NCBI RefSeq assembly: GCF_947489565.1
Contig: NZ_CANLEA010000032.1
Coordinates: 1 to 53,753, forward strand
Direction of reading: 5' to 3'
Source: an uncultured Kordia sp.
GTDB taxonomy: Bacteria; Bacteroidota; Bacteroidia; Flavobacteriales; Flavobacteriaceae
Length of the DNA: 53,753 nt
Position 1 is the stretch's first letter. Each line of letters opens with the position of its first letter. Under the pieces are notes generated by a model. It was not told the origin of the DNA. It saw only the letters and a program-made list of their open reading frames with translations, and ran no database searches. The position numbers and the translations under genes are program-made. Shown here in pieces: positions 36,325 to 45,733 of the stretch.

Positions 36325-37680
36325 TTATGATTCTAAGATAGCTCTGATTTCATTTATAAATTTGAACGATTCAGTTTCTATCTGCGCTATAAGCCCAGTT
36401 ATATCCTCAAAATTAGGATGTTTTACGAGTGTATGATCAATGATTGACAAACTCTCTTCGATAGCTGTTACGATAGTATATGTATTCCAATTGCTCTCCT
36501 TGAAAAGTGTCCAATATTTTTTTCGGATGTCTTTATTTTGTCCGGACAGACATAGTTTAAAACACATATTTGTATGATCAAGAATGATCACAAACTTCAA
36601 TTGTAGCTTTTTTAATTCTTCAGTAGTAAGCGAAAAATAAGAATAGTCTTTGTTTCCTTGATATATATTTCCAAATTTAAATTCGGCATTATATTCTTTT
36701 GCGAAAAATGACTTGATTTTTTTCATGAAGCCTATCAATTCATGATACTCATATGTTACTGGAATTTGCTTCGTTTTTGTTTTGTCATACTCTTCTATGG
36801 GAATATAAATTTCTAGTATATGCTTTTGTTGCGGATGTGTTTTGTAATCATTTAAATATACTTCAAAGTACGTTCCGTCTCTAAACGTATAGTTATTTTC
36901 AATAACCCAGACTGACATGCTCTTCCACGCTTTTGGAAAATCACTTGCATCAATCACAAAATTCCCTACTGCATAATTTCCTTTTTGGATTGTGACAGGC
37001 CTAATATCTCCATCAGTTTTTAGTTCCTTGTTTACGGTTATACATGCGCTATATCTAACTTTTGAAAGTTCCGTTACATTAGGATTGTCATGATATATTG
37101 TAAGTGCTTTAAAATCTTGTGCAGGTACGACCTCTTTTGCATGTCCCCATTCCATCAATCTTTGGTACATATTAGGAATTTGATCAAAGTTTCCAATATT
37201 CATGATGCTGGCAAGTTGTATTTTTTCGAGTTTCTTTAAGGTTATTTGTGCATTCATTTCAATCCATTTTTTAAGGTTATCAATGCTACAAATGTATTTT
37301 TCAGTTGAAAAAACTTCTATACCAATCTTGCTAAGTATTTCTTTTCCTTCAGTTTTAAATTGAGTAGGGCTTATTCCATAATATTTTTTAAACGCTCTTG
37401 AGAATGAACTATCACTATTAAAACCATATTTATAGGCAAGTTCTTTTATTCCTCTATCAGTATGTACCAACAAGATTGAAGCAATACGCTCAATACGTTT
37501 TCTGTTGATGTATTGATTTAGATTTTCTCCAACAATTGTTGAAAAAACTCTGTGAAAATGATAGGATGAGTAATGAGCTTTTGACGCCAGCAAGTCAAGC
37601 GATAAATTAGCTTCAAGATTATTTTCTATGAAATCCAGTACATCATTTATTCGCTTGGTGTATTCTTGCCTAATTTCCAT
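36325..37680 (-). CDS. AraC-type regulator fused to GyrI-like and a C-terminal DUF7000-like domain
   Basis: The 451-residue protein has an N-terminal AraC HTH pair (1-110: LDLLASKAHYSSYHFHRVFS, IKELAYKYGFNSDSSFSRAF, KKYYGISPTQFK). Residues about 140-310 look like a GyrI-like small-molecule-binding domain (LEKIQLASIMNIGNFDQIP, ALTIYHDNPNVTELSKVRYS, KGNYAVGNFVIDASDF, TYFEVYLND, LEIYIPIEEY). Residues about 315-451 form another helical domain (FKFGNIYQGNKDYSYFSLT, LKFVIILDHTNMCFKLCLSG, QNKDIRKKYWTLFKESNWN) that I associate, from memory, with DUF7000. The combination suggests a ligand-responsive transcription factor. It is 27 bases downstream of the amidohydrolase gene on the same strand. Confidence 0.85.
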   Translation of the reverse strand: MEIRQEYTKRINDVLDFIENNLEANLSLDLLASKAHYSSYHFHRVFSTIVGENLNQYINRKRIERIASILLVHTDRGIKELAYKYGFNSDSSFSRAFKKYYGISPTQFKTEGKEILSKIGIEVFSTEKYICSIDNLKKWIEMNAQITLKKLEKIQLASIMNIGNFDQIPNMYQRLMEWGHAKEVVPAQDFKALTIYHDNPNVTELSKVRYSACITVNKELKTDGDIRPVTIQKGNYAVGNFVIDASDFPKAWKSMSVWVIENNYTFRDGTYFEVYLNDYKTHPQQKHILEIYIPIEEYDKTKTKQIPVTYEYHELIGFMKKIKSFFAKEYNAEFKFGNIYQGNKDYSYFSLTTEELKKLQLKFVIILDHTNMCFKLCLSGQNKDIRKKYWTLFKESNWNTYTIVTAIEESLSIIDHTLVKHPNFEDITGLIAQIETESFKFINEIRAILES

Positions 37681-37707
37681 GTATCGGAATTTGTATTTTC
37701 TCTGAAC

Positions 37708-39333
37708 TTACTTCACTTTTTTTCCTGCGATGTATGTTTCTGAAACGTTCGTATTTAGGATTTCATTTTCAGGAATTTCCATGATGTTTTTATCCAATAC
37801 GATGAAGTCTGCAAATTTCCCAACTTCAATACTTCCTTTTTCGTTTTCTTCAAAATTGCTAAACGCTGCCCAGATGGTCATTCCTTTGAGTGTTTCTTTA
37901 CGCGATAATGCATTTTCTTTTTGATAACCACCTTCCGGGTAATGCTTAGAATCTTTTCGAGCAACTGCCGCATAGAATGTTTTGAACGGACTTACATGTT
38001 CTACCGGAAAATCAGTTCCCAATGCTAGTTTCCCTGATAAGTTTAACAATCTTTTGTAAGCATATGCTCCTTTCTCGCGATGTGCACCCAAACGTTCACC
38101 AACCCAATACATATCACTTGTAGCATGTGTTGGTTGTACCGACGGAATTATGTTTTCGTTTTTAAATACATCAAAATCTGGTTCGTCTATAACTTGCGCA
38201 TGTTCTATTTTCCAACGACGATCTGTTTGTCCTTCCAATACTTTTGCATAGGTTTTTAATACTTGATAATTTGCAGAATCGCCAATAGCATGTGTGTTCA
38301 TTTGGTATTTTGTTTTAGCAATACGCGCTGCTAATTTTGATAATTCATCGGGACTGATCACCATAGCACCAAAATGATTTTCTTTATCAGAATATGATTC
38401 TTTTAAAACGGCTCCTCGCGAACCTAAAGCACCATCGCCATATACTTTGAATGAACGCACATTTAAATAATCTGTTTTGTATGGTTCTTTATCAATATAA
38501 TGTGCTACATTTTCTGGCGTGTTGCTAATCATTGCATACATGCGAATTTTGAGTGTTTCAGCTTTTTGCAAACTGTCGATTAAATGAATGACATCTTTGC
38601 TTAAACCTGCATCATTTACGGTTGTTAATCCGTACGACAAACATTCTTTTTGCGCTTCTTGTAACGCTTGAATTTGTTGTGCTCTGTTGGGTTGCGGAAT
38701 TATCTTGTCAATTAAATCCATTGGATTGTCTATCAAAATTCCTGTGAGTTTTCCGTCTTTGAGCTGTATTTTTCCACCTTCTACTTTCGTTTCTGGTGTA
38801 ATTCCTGCCAAATCCAACGCTTTCTGATTTACCAAGTATGCATGTCCGTCTACACGAGTTAGCGCAATTGGCGTATCTGGAAACAGCTTATCAAGACGTT
38901 CTTTCGTTGGAAATTCTTTTACTTCCCAATCGTTTTGGTCCCAGCCACGACCTATAATGAAAGGCATGTTTCTTTCTTTTTGAAAGTCATAGATTCGCTT
39001 TATGACTTCTTCATAGCTTTCCGTTCCAAATAAATTTACACTTTGTTTATATAAGCCCAATCCATAAAAATGGCAATGCGCATCTATAAAACCTGGAAAT
39101 ACTGTTTTTCCGTTGATGTCAATCTTTTTTTCTGCTTCATATTTTGCTAAGATGTCACTTGTATTTCCAACAGCTACGAATTTCCCTTCTTTGATGGCGA
39201 AGGCTTCTGCATTGGAAAAGTTAGTGTCTACGGTATAGACTTTTGCATTGAAAATAATGGTATCAACCGTTTCTTTTTGAGAACAAGAGAAACAGATGGT
39301 GATAAGCGATAGTAGGAATAATTTTTTGGTCAT
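37708..39333 (-). CDS. Amidohydrolase lipoprotein (YtcJ-like)
   Basis: The 541-residue protein begins with a lipoprotein signal (MTKKLFLLSLITICFSC, lipid Cys at 17). The rest is a metal-dependent hydrolase of the YtcJ-like amidohydrolase family: IIFNAKVYTVD, GKTVFPGFIDAHCHFYGLG with the metal-binding HxH, GRGWDQNDW, LTRVDGHAYLVN, LKVYGDGALGSRGA-like VYGDGALGSRGAVLKESY, TKYQMNTHAIGDSAN, WKIEHAQVI, LALGTDFPVEHVSPF and a C-terminal KFADFIVLDKNIMEIPE. It is anchored in the envelope and probably hydrolyses an amide or cyclic substrate that is not known. The AraC-type gene follows at once, so the regulator may control its own operon. Confidence 0.93.
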   Translation of the reverse strand: MTKKLFLLSLITICFSCSQKETVDTIIFNAKVYTVDTNFSNAEAFAIKEGKFVAVGNTSDILAKYEAEKKIDINGKTVFPGFIDAHCHFYGLGLYKQSVNLFGTESYEEVIKRIYDFQKERNMPFIIGRGWDQNDWEVKEFPTKERLDKLFPDTPIALTRVDGHAYLVNQKALDLAGITPETKVEGGKIQLKDGKLTGILIDNPMDLIDKIIPQPNRAQQIQALQEAQKECLSYGLTTVNDAGLSKDVIHLIDSLQKAETLKIRMYAMISNTPENVAHYIDKEPYKTDYLNVRSFKVYGDGALGSRGAVLKESYSDKENHFGAMVISPDELSKLAARIAKTKYQMNTHAIGDSANYQVLKTYAKVLEGQTDRRWKIEHAQVIDEPDFDVFKNENIIPSVQPTHATSDMYWVGERLGAHREKGAYAYKRLLNLSGKLALGTDFPVEHVSPFKTFYAAVARKDSKHYPEGGYQKENALSRKETLKGMTIWAAFSNFEENEKGSIEVGKFADFIVLDKNIMEIPENEILNTNVSETYIAGKKVK

Positions 39334-39485
39334 TTGATTTGTTATTTTTTGGTGGTTTTTTCATGGTACTGCTCCATACACTTCGATTGCCCTCAGTGTA
39401 AACAACAGCTTTTAGGAATTAAAAATACAACTTTTTAAATGGTTTGTATTCATGAAAAATTCATCTGGAGAAAATTCACAAAAAA

Positions 39486-39508
39486 AGCGTTCCATGTGAT
39501 AGAACGCT
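39486..39508 (-). terminator. Terminator after the TonB-receptor-like gene
   Basis: AGCGTTC (39486-39492) pairs with GAACGCT (39502-39508), with nine loop bases. On the minus strand the tail is TTTTTTGTG. It lies 30 bases past the stop at 39538. Confidence 0.78.
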
Positions 39509-39537
39509 CTTGCTTTGTTTTGTATGTTTTTTTTGAT

Positions 39538-41289
39538 TTAGAAATCAAATTTATACGTTGCTCCTGCCATAATTTGAAATTGTTGCACCGGGAAATTTAC
39601 CCAACGTTGGTAATCTTGATTTGCAATATTGTTTGCTTTTACAAACGCAGATAAACGATCATTGAAACGATATCCTAAGTGTGCATTTACATCAATAAAA
39701 CTATCTAAAGTTACTATTTGTGTTGGTGCAATAGTCGTTCCTGGCGCAAACGTTACTTCGTCTGTACGTTCTCCAATAAAGAAGATATTAGCGCCTGCAA
39801 ACCAATTTTCTGTAATTTGATAGTCTGCAAAAATTGAAGCTTCTAATTCCGGCAAGTTCCATGCTTCTTGCTGACGGTCTGTACTGTAGTTGAAGTATTC
39901 TGCTTTGGCTCCAAATTTAAAGTTACTTGTAATGTCTACATTAATTTCTCCAAATACTGAAAGCGTCGTTACATCGTCGTATACTGCACTGAAAGAGTTT
40001 CCATACGTATATCCGTTATCTGGCGCTGGATTGAAGGTATTTACTTTGAATAAAGCTTTGTTGTTTTCTGAAACATAGGAAGCTCTAGCGTTGTAACTTA
40101 CACTTCCTGTTAGTTTTCCTTTGATTCCTAAATATCCATTGTATTGCTGATCAGTTGGAGCAATTGCTTGCGTTGGCGACATGAAAAAGTTCGTTTGTAC
40201 AAAATCGTAGTACGAGTTTTGTTTTAAGTCACCTTCTAATCCCGCGTAAGCGATTACATTATCACCGCTTAAACGGTATTGCGCCGTAACTCTTGGATAA
40301 ATAAAGAAATCATTTTCACTATTTTCTGTGTCCAATCCAACATAAATTCCTGCGCCTAAATTTACCGTTAAATCATCTCGTAAAATGACTAAACTTGGAG
40401 AGATTCCCGCTTTTAAAATGCTATAATCTAAACTTCCTGTACCTGCAAAACTGTTTTCAAACGTTCCGCCAACATAATCTATATCAACTAAAGCATTGAT
40501 TAACTCTCCTGCAATTTCTACTTCAAATTCTGGTTGTACAATCAATCTGTTTTCTCCTGAACTTGAAGCATCAAACATTCTTCTGTACATGAGTTTTCCT
40601 CCGTTGAAGAATGAATTTTCCATATCAACATCAGCTCCTAAATATAAATTATGATAGGTTTGTTGTTCGTCAATTCCTGCTATTTGAGTTGGCGTTATTG
40701 CAATATCAGGCAAACCATACCAATTATAGACTTGATGTTGATATCCTGCTTTGGCTTTCCACGATAAGTCTCTACTGCGATTGATATAAGCTAAATCTAA
40801 TTTTGTATCAAAAAAGTTATCATCCAACTCTACTCCATCAATTCCACCTTGCGATGAATGGTGGCGCAATGCAATGTCAAAAGTTTCATCTCTACTAATA
40901 GCTCTACTTGTATAAAAATCAAGTGCTGCCGTATTGTAGTTTCCTAAACCAAGAGAAACATACGAATTGTACAGTTTTACTCTTTTGGCTTTCTTTAAAC
41001 CTGCCGCTCTACCTTTGGCTGGCGTAAACGTTGATGCTACTGGAAATGAAAAGATAGAATATTTGATTTCTTTCTTTGTTCCAGTTTCCTTATCGTTCAA
41101 CGAAGGTGTTTGCTTTATTTTAAAAGCATCTGACACAGAAGGTGTATAGGGTTTTACCACATTTACGACTTCCGTACCAATATTTTCTTTGTCTTTATCC
41201 TTGTCTTTATCTTTATCCTGAGCAGTCGCCAAATTTGCTATAAAAAATATCGCTAGAATACAAGTTGATTTTAATATATGAGTTCGCAT
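39538..41289 (-). CDS. TonB-dependent-receptor-like outer membrane barrel
   Basis: The frame can be extended to 41352, overlapping the upstream gene, but the ATG at 41289 starts a clean signal peptide (MRTHILKSTCILAIFFIANL, then ATAQ), so I use it. The mature protein begins with five DK repeats. The remainder is a long series of amphipathic beta strands ending in Phe (GATYKFDF), typical of an outer-membrane barrel. Segments such as RFNDRLSAFVKANNIANQDY resemble the end of TonB-dependent receptors. A plug domain is not obvious, and 583 residues is short for that family, so it may be a related transporter-like barrel. It is the second gene of an operon with a large TPR protein, a pairing I recall from other Flavobacteriia. 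Confidence 0.8.
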   Translation of the reverse strand: MRTHILKSTCILAIFFIANLATAQDKDKDKDKDKENIGTEVVNVVKPYTPSVSDAFKIKQTPSLNDKETGTKKEIKYSIFSFPVASTFTPAKGRAAGLKKAKRVKLYNSYVSLGLGNYNTAALDFYTSRAISRDETFDIALRHHSSQGGIDGVELDDNFFDTKLDLAYINRSRDLSWKAKAGYQHQVYNWYGLPDIAITPTQIAGIDEQQTYHNLYLGADVDMENSFFNGGKLMYRRMFDASSSGENRLIVQPEFEVEIAGELINALVDIDYVGGTFENSFAGTGSLDYSILKAGISPSLVILRDDLTVNLGAGIYVGLDTENSENDFFIYPRVTAQYRLSGDNVIAYAGLEGDLKQNSYYDFVQTNFFMSPTQAIAPTDQQYNGYLGIKGKLTGSVSYNARASYVSENNKALFKVNTFNPAPDNGYTYGNSFSAVYDDVTTLSVFGEINVDITSNFKFGAKAEYFNYSTDRQQEAWNLPELEASIFADYQITENWFAGANIFFIGERTDEVTFAPGTTIAPTQIVTLDSFIDVNAHLGYRFNDRLSAFVKANNIANQDYQRWVNFPVQQFQIMAGATYKFDF

Positions 41290-41341
41290 GTTGTGCTTGC
41301 TTTGTAAGTTTTTGTTTGATTTCAATGTGTCGTGCTGCTGA

Positions 41342-44300
41342 TTAGTTTCCACCTTCTTCTTCTACAGGTGTTACTGACGAATTTCGCTTGGCTTCTGCCT
41401 TTTTGATTTTCGCCAATTCTGCTTCTGCTTCAGCAACTTCTTCTGGGAATTTCTTGAAGTTTTTAATGACACTTTCTAAGATGTATGTTGCTTGGAATGA
41501 ATCTTCTAACGCATACGAGTTTTTCGCCATAAGAATTAATCCTTTGGCACCAAATTGTTTGTAACTAGAATAGTTTTTCACTAAGTTTTGGATGGCCTTG
41601 TTGGAGCCTTCATAGTCGCTCTCTTTGTTTTTGAAATACGCTTCATAATACAATGCTTCTGCTGCCAGTTTTCCTTTGGCAATTTTTTGCACTTCTACAT
41701 ACGCTGCTTTTGCTTTGTCTTCATCATTGGTAGCAATTGCCGAACGTGCAATTATGACATGCGCATCACTTCGAATACGATCGTCCACTTTGTCATTTGC
41801 CAATACTTTTTCTGCATAAGCAACTGCTTCGGTATAATTATCTTGTTCGTAATTTGCTTTCATTAAGTTAGACTGTGCAAAGGTTACGTTTTGCGGGAAA
41901 TCGGCACTTTCTTCTAAACGTTTTAAGACCGGAATTGCCTTTGTATAATTATCCGTTTCTAACAATACTTGTGCTAATCTTGCCAACGCTTGTTCTGTAT
42001 ATTCGTTACGTTCGCTTTGTAATACATATTCATAATGTGGAATTGTTTTTTGCGTTTCTCCTTTGCTAAAGTATGATTGTGCTAGGTAGAAATTTGCTTT
42101 TACGGCGTTCATTCCGTTAGGGAATTGTTGCACATATTTTTCAAATCCTTCAATAGCTTTGTCTGTATTGTTTTGGATGAATTGCTTTTCTGCAGATTCA
42201 TACGTTGCTTTGTCCAATTCAGCATCAGAAACATCTACAAAATCAAGATTCTTTACCCAATTCGCATATTCTTCTACTTTTCCTAATTCGATATAGATCA
42301 ATTTAGCCGTAGCAACTGCTTGAATGGCTTCTTCTGTATTTGGAAATTTCGATACTACTGATCGGAATTTTGTCAAAGCAACCTGATTTTTCCCTGTGTT
42401 ATAGTTGATCAATCCTTGCTTTAAGATTGTTTTTGGTACATACGAACTTTTTGGATATTCTTGAATCATTTTTGAATATGTATTCAATCCTTTTTCAGTT
42501 TCATCAATATTTATGTACGTATCACCAAGTTCATACAAAGCATCATCACGTAAAGACGATTTTTTATATTGCTTGATAAATTTATCTAACTCACTAATTT
42601 TCGTGTTTGTTTTTCCAGTAAAACCGTGGCTAATTGCTTTTTGAAAATATGCATAATCTTCATCAATACCTTTCATTGCAATGGCTTTGTCATAGGCTTT
42701 AATTGCATCTGCATATTTGCTCGTTACAAAGTGACTGTCTCCCAAACGTAAGTAACTATCATTTACACGTGCTTTATCGTCCGAATTGTTTGTGATAAAC
42801 TTCTCAAAACTCGAAATAGCGCTTGCATATTCTTTTTGTTTGAAATATGTGTATGCTAAATTGTAGTCAATAGTTTGTGCTTCTTCGGTATCTGTGATAT
42901 TTGCATTGGCAAAGGATTTAAAACCTTCCAAAGCAATATCATAATTATCTAATAAATAGTTGGTTTCGGCTTTCCAAAAAGTGGCTCTTGCTGTATATTC
43001 TGGAGATTCGTTTTCTTTCAGTGATTTTTCAAAGAATTCCAAAGCTTCTTGATATTTATTATCATTAAACAATTCAATAGCTCTGTAAAATGCTACTTTT
43101 TGATACGTAGTTTTGTCGCTGTATTTTTTACTTGATTCTAACAGATTCAAAGCAGCTTCGTAATCTTTTGAAGTAATATAAGAACTTACCAATAGCTCTT
43201 CCAATTCTGCTTGATGTTCTGTTTCAGGATATTTTTTTAAGTATGATGTTAATACCGATGGAACACTTTCGTACGGATTCCCAATTTCATAACTCAATCG
43301 TGCGTAGTTTAAACCTGCATCTTCTTGAATTTTTACATCAAAATCCATTTGAGAAGCATTACGAAACGCATTCAACGCTTGTTGCTTTTGATCGGTATTC
43401 AAATAACATTCTCCTAAATGATAATAAGCATTTTGCGCAACAAAATTACTTCCATCTACAATTTTATTGAATTGCTTGATGGCTTTTTTGTAGTCTTTTT
43501 GTTTGTAATACGCATATCCTAATTGATAGAAATCTGTATTATTCCATTTTCCTTTTTTTCCTTTGTATTTTTCTAAATAAGGAATGGCTTCTTCGTATTT
43601 TTTTAGGTTGAAATAACTTTCTCCAATAATTTTATTGAGTTCTGAAATTTCTTTTCGATCAGCATTGGGCAGTTCTTTCTTAGACAAATCGATTGCTTTT
43701 TGAAACTCTCCAATCTTAAAGTTCATATCTGCTTTAAAATACGATAGCTTCTCATTGTATTCTTCATCTTGTGAAACACCATCAAAATACTCACTTGCTT
43801 CTTTATAATTATCTTCCTGATAAGCGATGTATCCTGTATAATATTTTGCCTGTGAACCGTATTTTGGAGAATCTAATAATTTTTGAAAAAACTGTTTAGA
43901 TTGATCGTACTTTTTAGAAGTAAAATAGGCATATCCTTTCTTAAAGTTATAATCTTCTCTTTGCGAATTTGTCAATCCTTTATCTCCCGATTTATCATAC
44001 CATTTTAAGGCACGCGAATATTTCCCGTTCTCAAAATAATAATCGGCCACATCAATATAGGCTGAATTTCGTTTCGTGCTTGTTGGATATCTTTTTACAA
44101 AATCTTCCATCATATTATCCGCGCCTAGCTGGTTTAATCGCACGGCGCAATTGGCAATATAATAAGCACAATTGGCTTCGGTTTCATAATCGGAAGTTCC
44201 ACCTTTTACTTTATCAAAAAGTGCTTGAGAAGCCTGATACTGTTTGCTATTATACAAATGTAAAGCTTCATTATACTCCTTTAAATCATGTGTGTATACT

Positions 44301-44377
44301 TTGGTTTTTTGTGCATGCGATAGTTGAAAACATACGAGCACAAAGCATAGAATGAATTGAAGATTTTTTTTGCTCAT
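41342..44377 (-). CDS. Large TPR protein, 1011 residues, exported
   Basis: The signal peptide is MSKKNLQFILCFVLVCFQLS. Nearly the whole protein consists of TPR-like helix pairs, about 25 of them (LYNSKQYQASQALFDKV, YYKQKDYKKAIKQFNKIVDG, YFKQKEYASAISSFEKF, FYLAQSYFSKGETQKTIPHY). It ends with a charged Lys/Glu tail (AEAELAKIKKAEAKRNSSVT). No enzyme motif is visible. It is probably a periplasmic or outer-membrane-associated scaffold. The barrel gene starts 52 bases after its stop, so the two likely act together. A weak TATATTTA box lies on the minus strand at 44447-44454. Confidence 0.92.
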   Translation of the reverse strand: MSKKNLQFILCFVLVCFQLSHAQKTKVYTHDLKEYNEALHLYNSKQYQASQALFDKVKGGTSDYETEANCAYYIANCAVRLNQLGADNMMEDFVKRYPTSTKRNSAYIDVADYYFENGKYSRALKWYDKSGDKGLTNSQREDYNFKKGYAYFTSKKYDQSKQFFQKLLDSPKYGSQAKYYTGYIAYQEDNYKEASEYFDGVSQDEEYNEKLSYFKADMNFKIGEFQKAIDLSKKELPNADRKEISELNKIIGESYFNLKKYEEAIPYLEKYKGKKGKWNNTDFYQLGYAYYKQKDYKKAIKQFNKIVDGSNFVAQNAYYHLGECYLNTDQKQQALNAFRNASQMDFDVKIQEDAGLNYARLSYEIGNPYESVPSVLTSYLKKYPETEHQAELEELLVSSYITSKDYEAALNLLESSKKYSDKTTYQKVAFYRAIELFNDNKYQEALEFFEKSLKENESPEYTARATFWKAETNYLLDNYDIALEGFKSFANANITDTEEAQTIDYNLAYTYFKQKEYASAISSFEKFITNNSDDKARVNDSYLRLGDSHFVTSKYADAIKAYDKAIAMKGIDEDYAYFQKAISHGFTGKTNTKISELDKFIKQYKKSSLRDDALYELGDTYINIDETEKGLNTYSKMIQEYPKSSYVPKTILKQGLINYNTGKNQVALTKFRSVVSKFPNTEEAIQAVATAKLIYIELGKVEEYANWVKNLDFVDVSDAELDKATYESAEKQFIQNNTDKAIEGFEKYVQQFPNGMNAVKANFYLAQSYFSKGETQKTIPHYEYVLQSERNEYTEQALARLAQVLLETDNYTKAIPVLKRLEESADFPQNVTFAQSNLMKANYEQDNYTEAVAYAEKVLANDKVDDRIRSDAHVIIARSAIATNDEDKAKAAYVEVQKIAKGKLAAEALYYEAYFKNKESDYEGSNKAIQNLVKNYSSYKQFGAKGLILMAKNSYALEDSFQATYILESVIKNFKKFPEEVAEAEAELAKIKKAEAKRNSSVTPVEEEGGN

Positions 44378-44774
44378 GAATCTTGTGGTTTTATGAGGTT
44401 TGCAACGCTTTGCGTATTGAATTTCTATTCCATCACAAACTTAACGTAAATATATCTGTTTCGCCAATTTTAACAGGTTAAGAAATTCTTTTACTAATAG
44501 AAATAACGTCTCTTTTTTGGTATAATTATATCAATCGCATATAAAAAGCAATTTCTAGGTCGTATTTAGTATTTTATTAACAATTGATTCATGTCTGACT
44601 TCTAAAAAATCGACAATATTGAGTATGCCTGCACTTTAAAAATTATAAAATTCTGAATTCTAAGCTATTAAAATTACAAAATTCGCAAAAAGAGCGAATA
44701 TTCATATCGAAATGAACCTTTTAAGTCATGTTCTCCGTATCTTATAACTTATTAATTTTTAAACCATTACAATC
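44378..44774. other. 397-base intergenic region before the first precursor peptide
   Basis: AT-rich sequence between divergent genes. It holds one small hairpin (ATTCGC at about 44681 with GCGAAT) and the leader of the small precursor gene. No TAnnTTTG promoter box for the peptide was found by eye. Confidence 0.4.
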
Positions 44775-44924
44775 ATGAAAAAGAAGGAAATCAAGTCACT
44801 TGACCTTAACAAAGAAACTATTTTTACAATCCAAAAGCTGAAAGGTGGAACAGATTCAAAACCTCGATCTATTTGTCACTGTCCATCGTACGGTCATTGT
44901 CCAACAAAAGATGTTGATCAATAG
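44775..44924 (+). CDS. RiPP-like precursor peptide with double-glycine leader, 49 residues
   Basis: This short frame translates as a leader of about 27 residues (MKKKEIKSLDLNKETIFTIQ, KLKGG) and a core (TDSKPRSICHCPSYGHCPTK, DVDQ) with three Cys, plus Ser and Thr. The LDLNKETI...L..GG pattern matches the leaders of Bacteroidota class I lanthipeptide-like natural product precursors, which are cut after GG by C39-type peptidase transporters. A hairpin terminator follows 8 bases after the stop, so it is a monocistronic gene. No modification or export gene of that type is in the window, so any maturation must be supplied elsewhere. Identification rests on leader similarity to the second precursor at 51304. 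Confidence 0.78.
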   Translation: MKKKEIKSLDLNKETIFTIQKLKGGTDSKPRSICHCPSYGHCPTKDVDQ

Positions 44925-44932
44925 TTTTTTAT

Positions 44933-44956
44933 AAAGCGAACTTCATAGTTCGCTTT
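44933..44956 (+). terminator. Terminator after the first precursor peptide
   Basis: AAAGCGAAC (44933-44941) pairs perfectly with GTTCGCTTT (44948-44956), loop TTCATA, followed by TCTTTTCTCC. Confidence 0.82.
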
Positions 44957-45052
44957 TCTTTTCTCCAAATTCAGCATTTATTACAATAAGTTTTCCGTAT
45001 TGCGGTTTAATTCTTTACTTTGTGTAATCGATTTTTAAATCCCTTATAATTC

Positions 45053-45733
45053 ATGGAACAAATTCTCAGTCTTAGAAACGTTTCTATTTTTCAACGTGAA
45101 AGCCTCATTCTTTCCGATATCAACCTCGCTATTAATAAAGGTGATTTTGTGTATTTGATAGGAAAAACTGGTTCTGGAAAGAGTAGTTTTATGAAAACAT
45201 TGTATGGCGATTTGCCTTTGACAGATGGAGAAGGAAGTGTCGTTGATTTCGATTTAAAAACCTTAAAAGAGAAAGATATTCCTTTTTTAAGAAGGAAATT
45301 AGGCATTGTTTTTCAAGATTTTCAATTGTTACAAGATCGTACCGTAGCCGATAATTTATTGTTTGTTTTAAAAGCTACAGGCTGGAAAGACAAAGATAAA
45401 ATGCAGGCCAAGATTGATGAGGTGTTGGATAAGGTTGGTATGAAAACAAAAAACTTCAAGTTTCCCCATCAACTTTCTGGTGGAGAACAACAACGTATTG
45501 CCATTGCCCGCGCACTTTTGAACGATCCTGAATTGATTATTGCCGACGAGCCTACCGGAAATTTAGATCCGCAAACAAGTGTAGAAGTCATGCAAGTATT
45601 GCAAGAGATTAATAAAAGTGGTCGTACTATTTTAATGGCTACCCACGATTACGCATTGCTTTTAAAATATCCTTCCAAAACACTAAAATGCGACGCAGGA
45701 AAAGTGTTTGAAGTCGTTCAGAAAAATGTATAA
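45053..45733 (+). CDS. ftsE: FtsE-like ABC transporter ATPase
   Basis: The 226 residues form an ABC ATPase of the FtsE type: Walker A GKTGSGKSS (37-45), Q-loop VFQDFQLLQD, signature LSGGEQQRIAIARAL, Walker B LIIADEPTGNLDP and switch His in MATHDYALL. FtsE works with FtsX at the division septum to control murein hydrolases. The partner ftsX is not in the window. The methyltransferase gene begins inside its last codons (8-base overlap), which links it to the start of the glycan cluster. A role in exporting the neighbouring precursor peptide was considered but the sequence is more typical of FtsE. Confidence 0.88.
   Translation: MEQILSLRNVSIFQRESLILSDINLAINKGDFVYLIGKTGSGKSSFMKTLYGDLPLTDGEGSVVDFDLKTLKEKDIPFLRRKLGIVFQDFQLLQDRTVADNLLFVLKATGWKDKDKMQAKIDEVLDKVGMKTKNFKFPHQLSGGEQQRIAIARALLNDPELIIADEPTGNLDPQTSVEVMQVLQEINKSGRTILMATHDYALLLKYPSKTLKCDAGKVFEVVQKNV

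Noticed and set aside
41189-41220. DK codon repeats as a phase-variation switch
   Set aside because: The repeat unit is six bases, so gain or loss keeps the frame; it can change length but not switch the gene off.
45053-45733. ABC ATPase as an exporter for the neighbouring precursor peptide
   Set aside because: It has no membrane or C39 peptidase domain, and its sequence is that of the FtsE family; the peptide has its own terminator.
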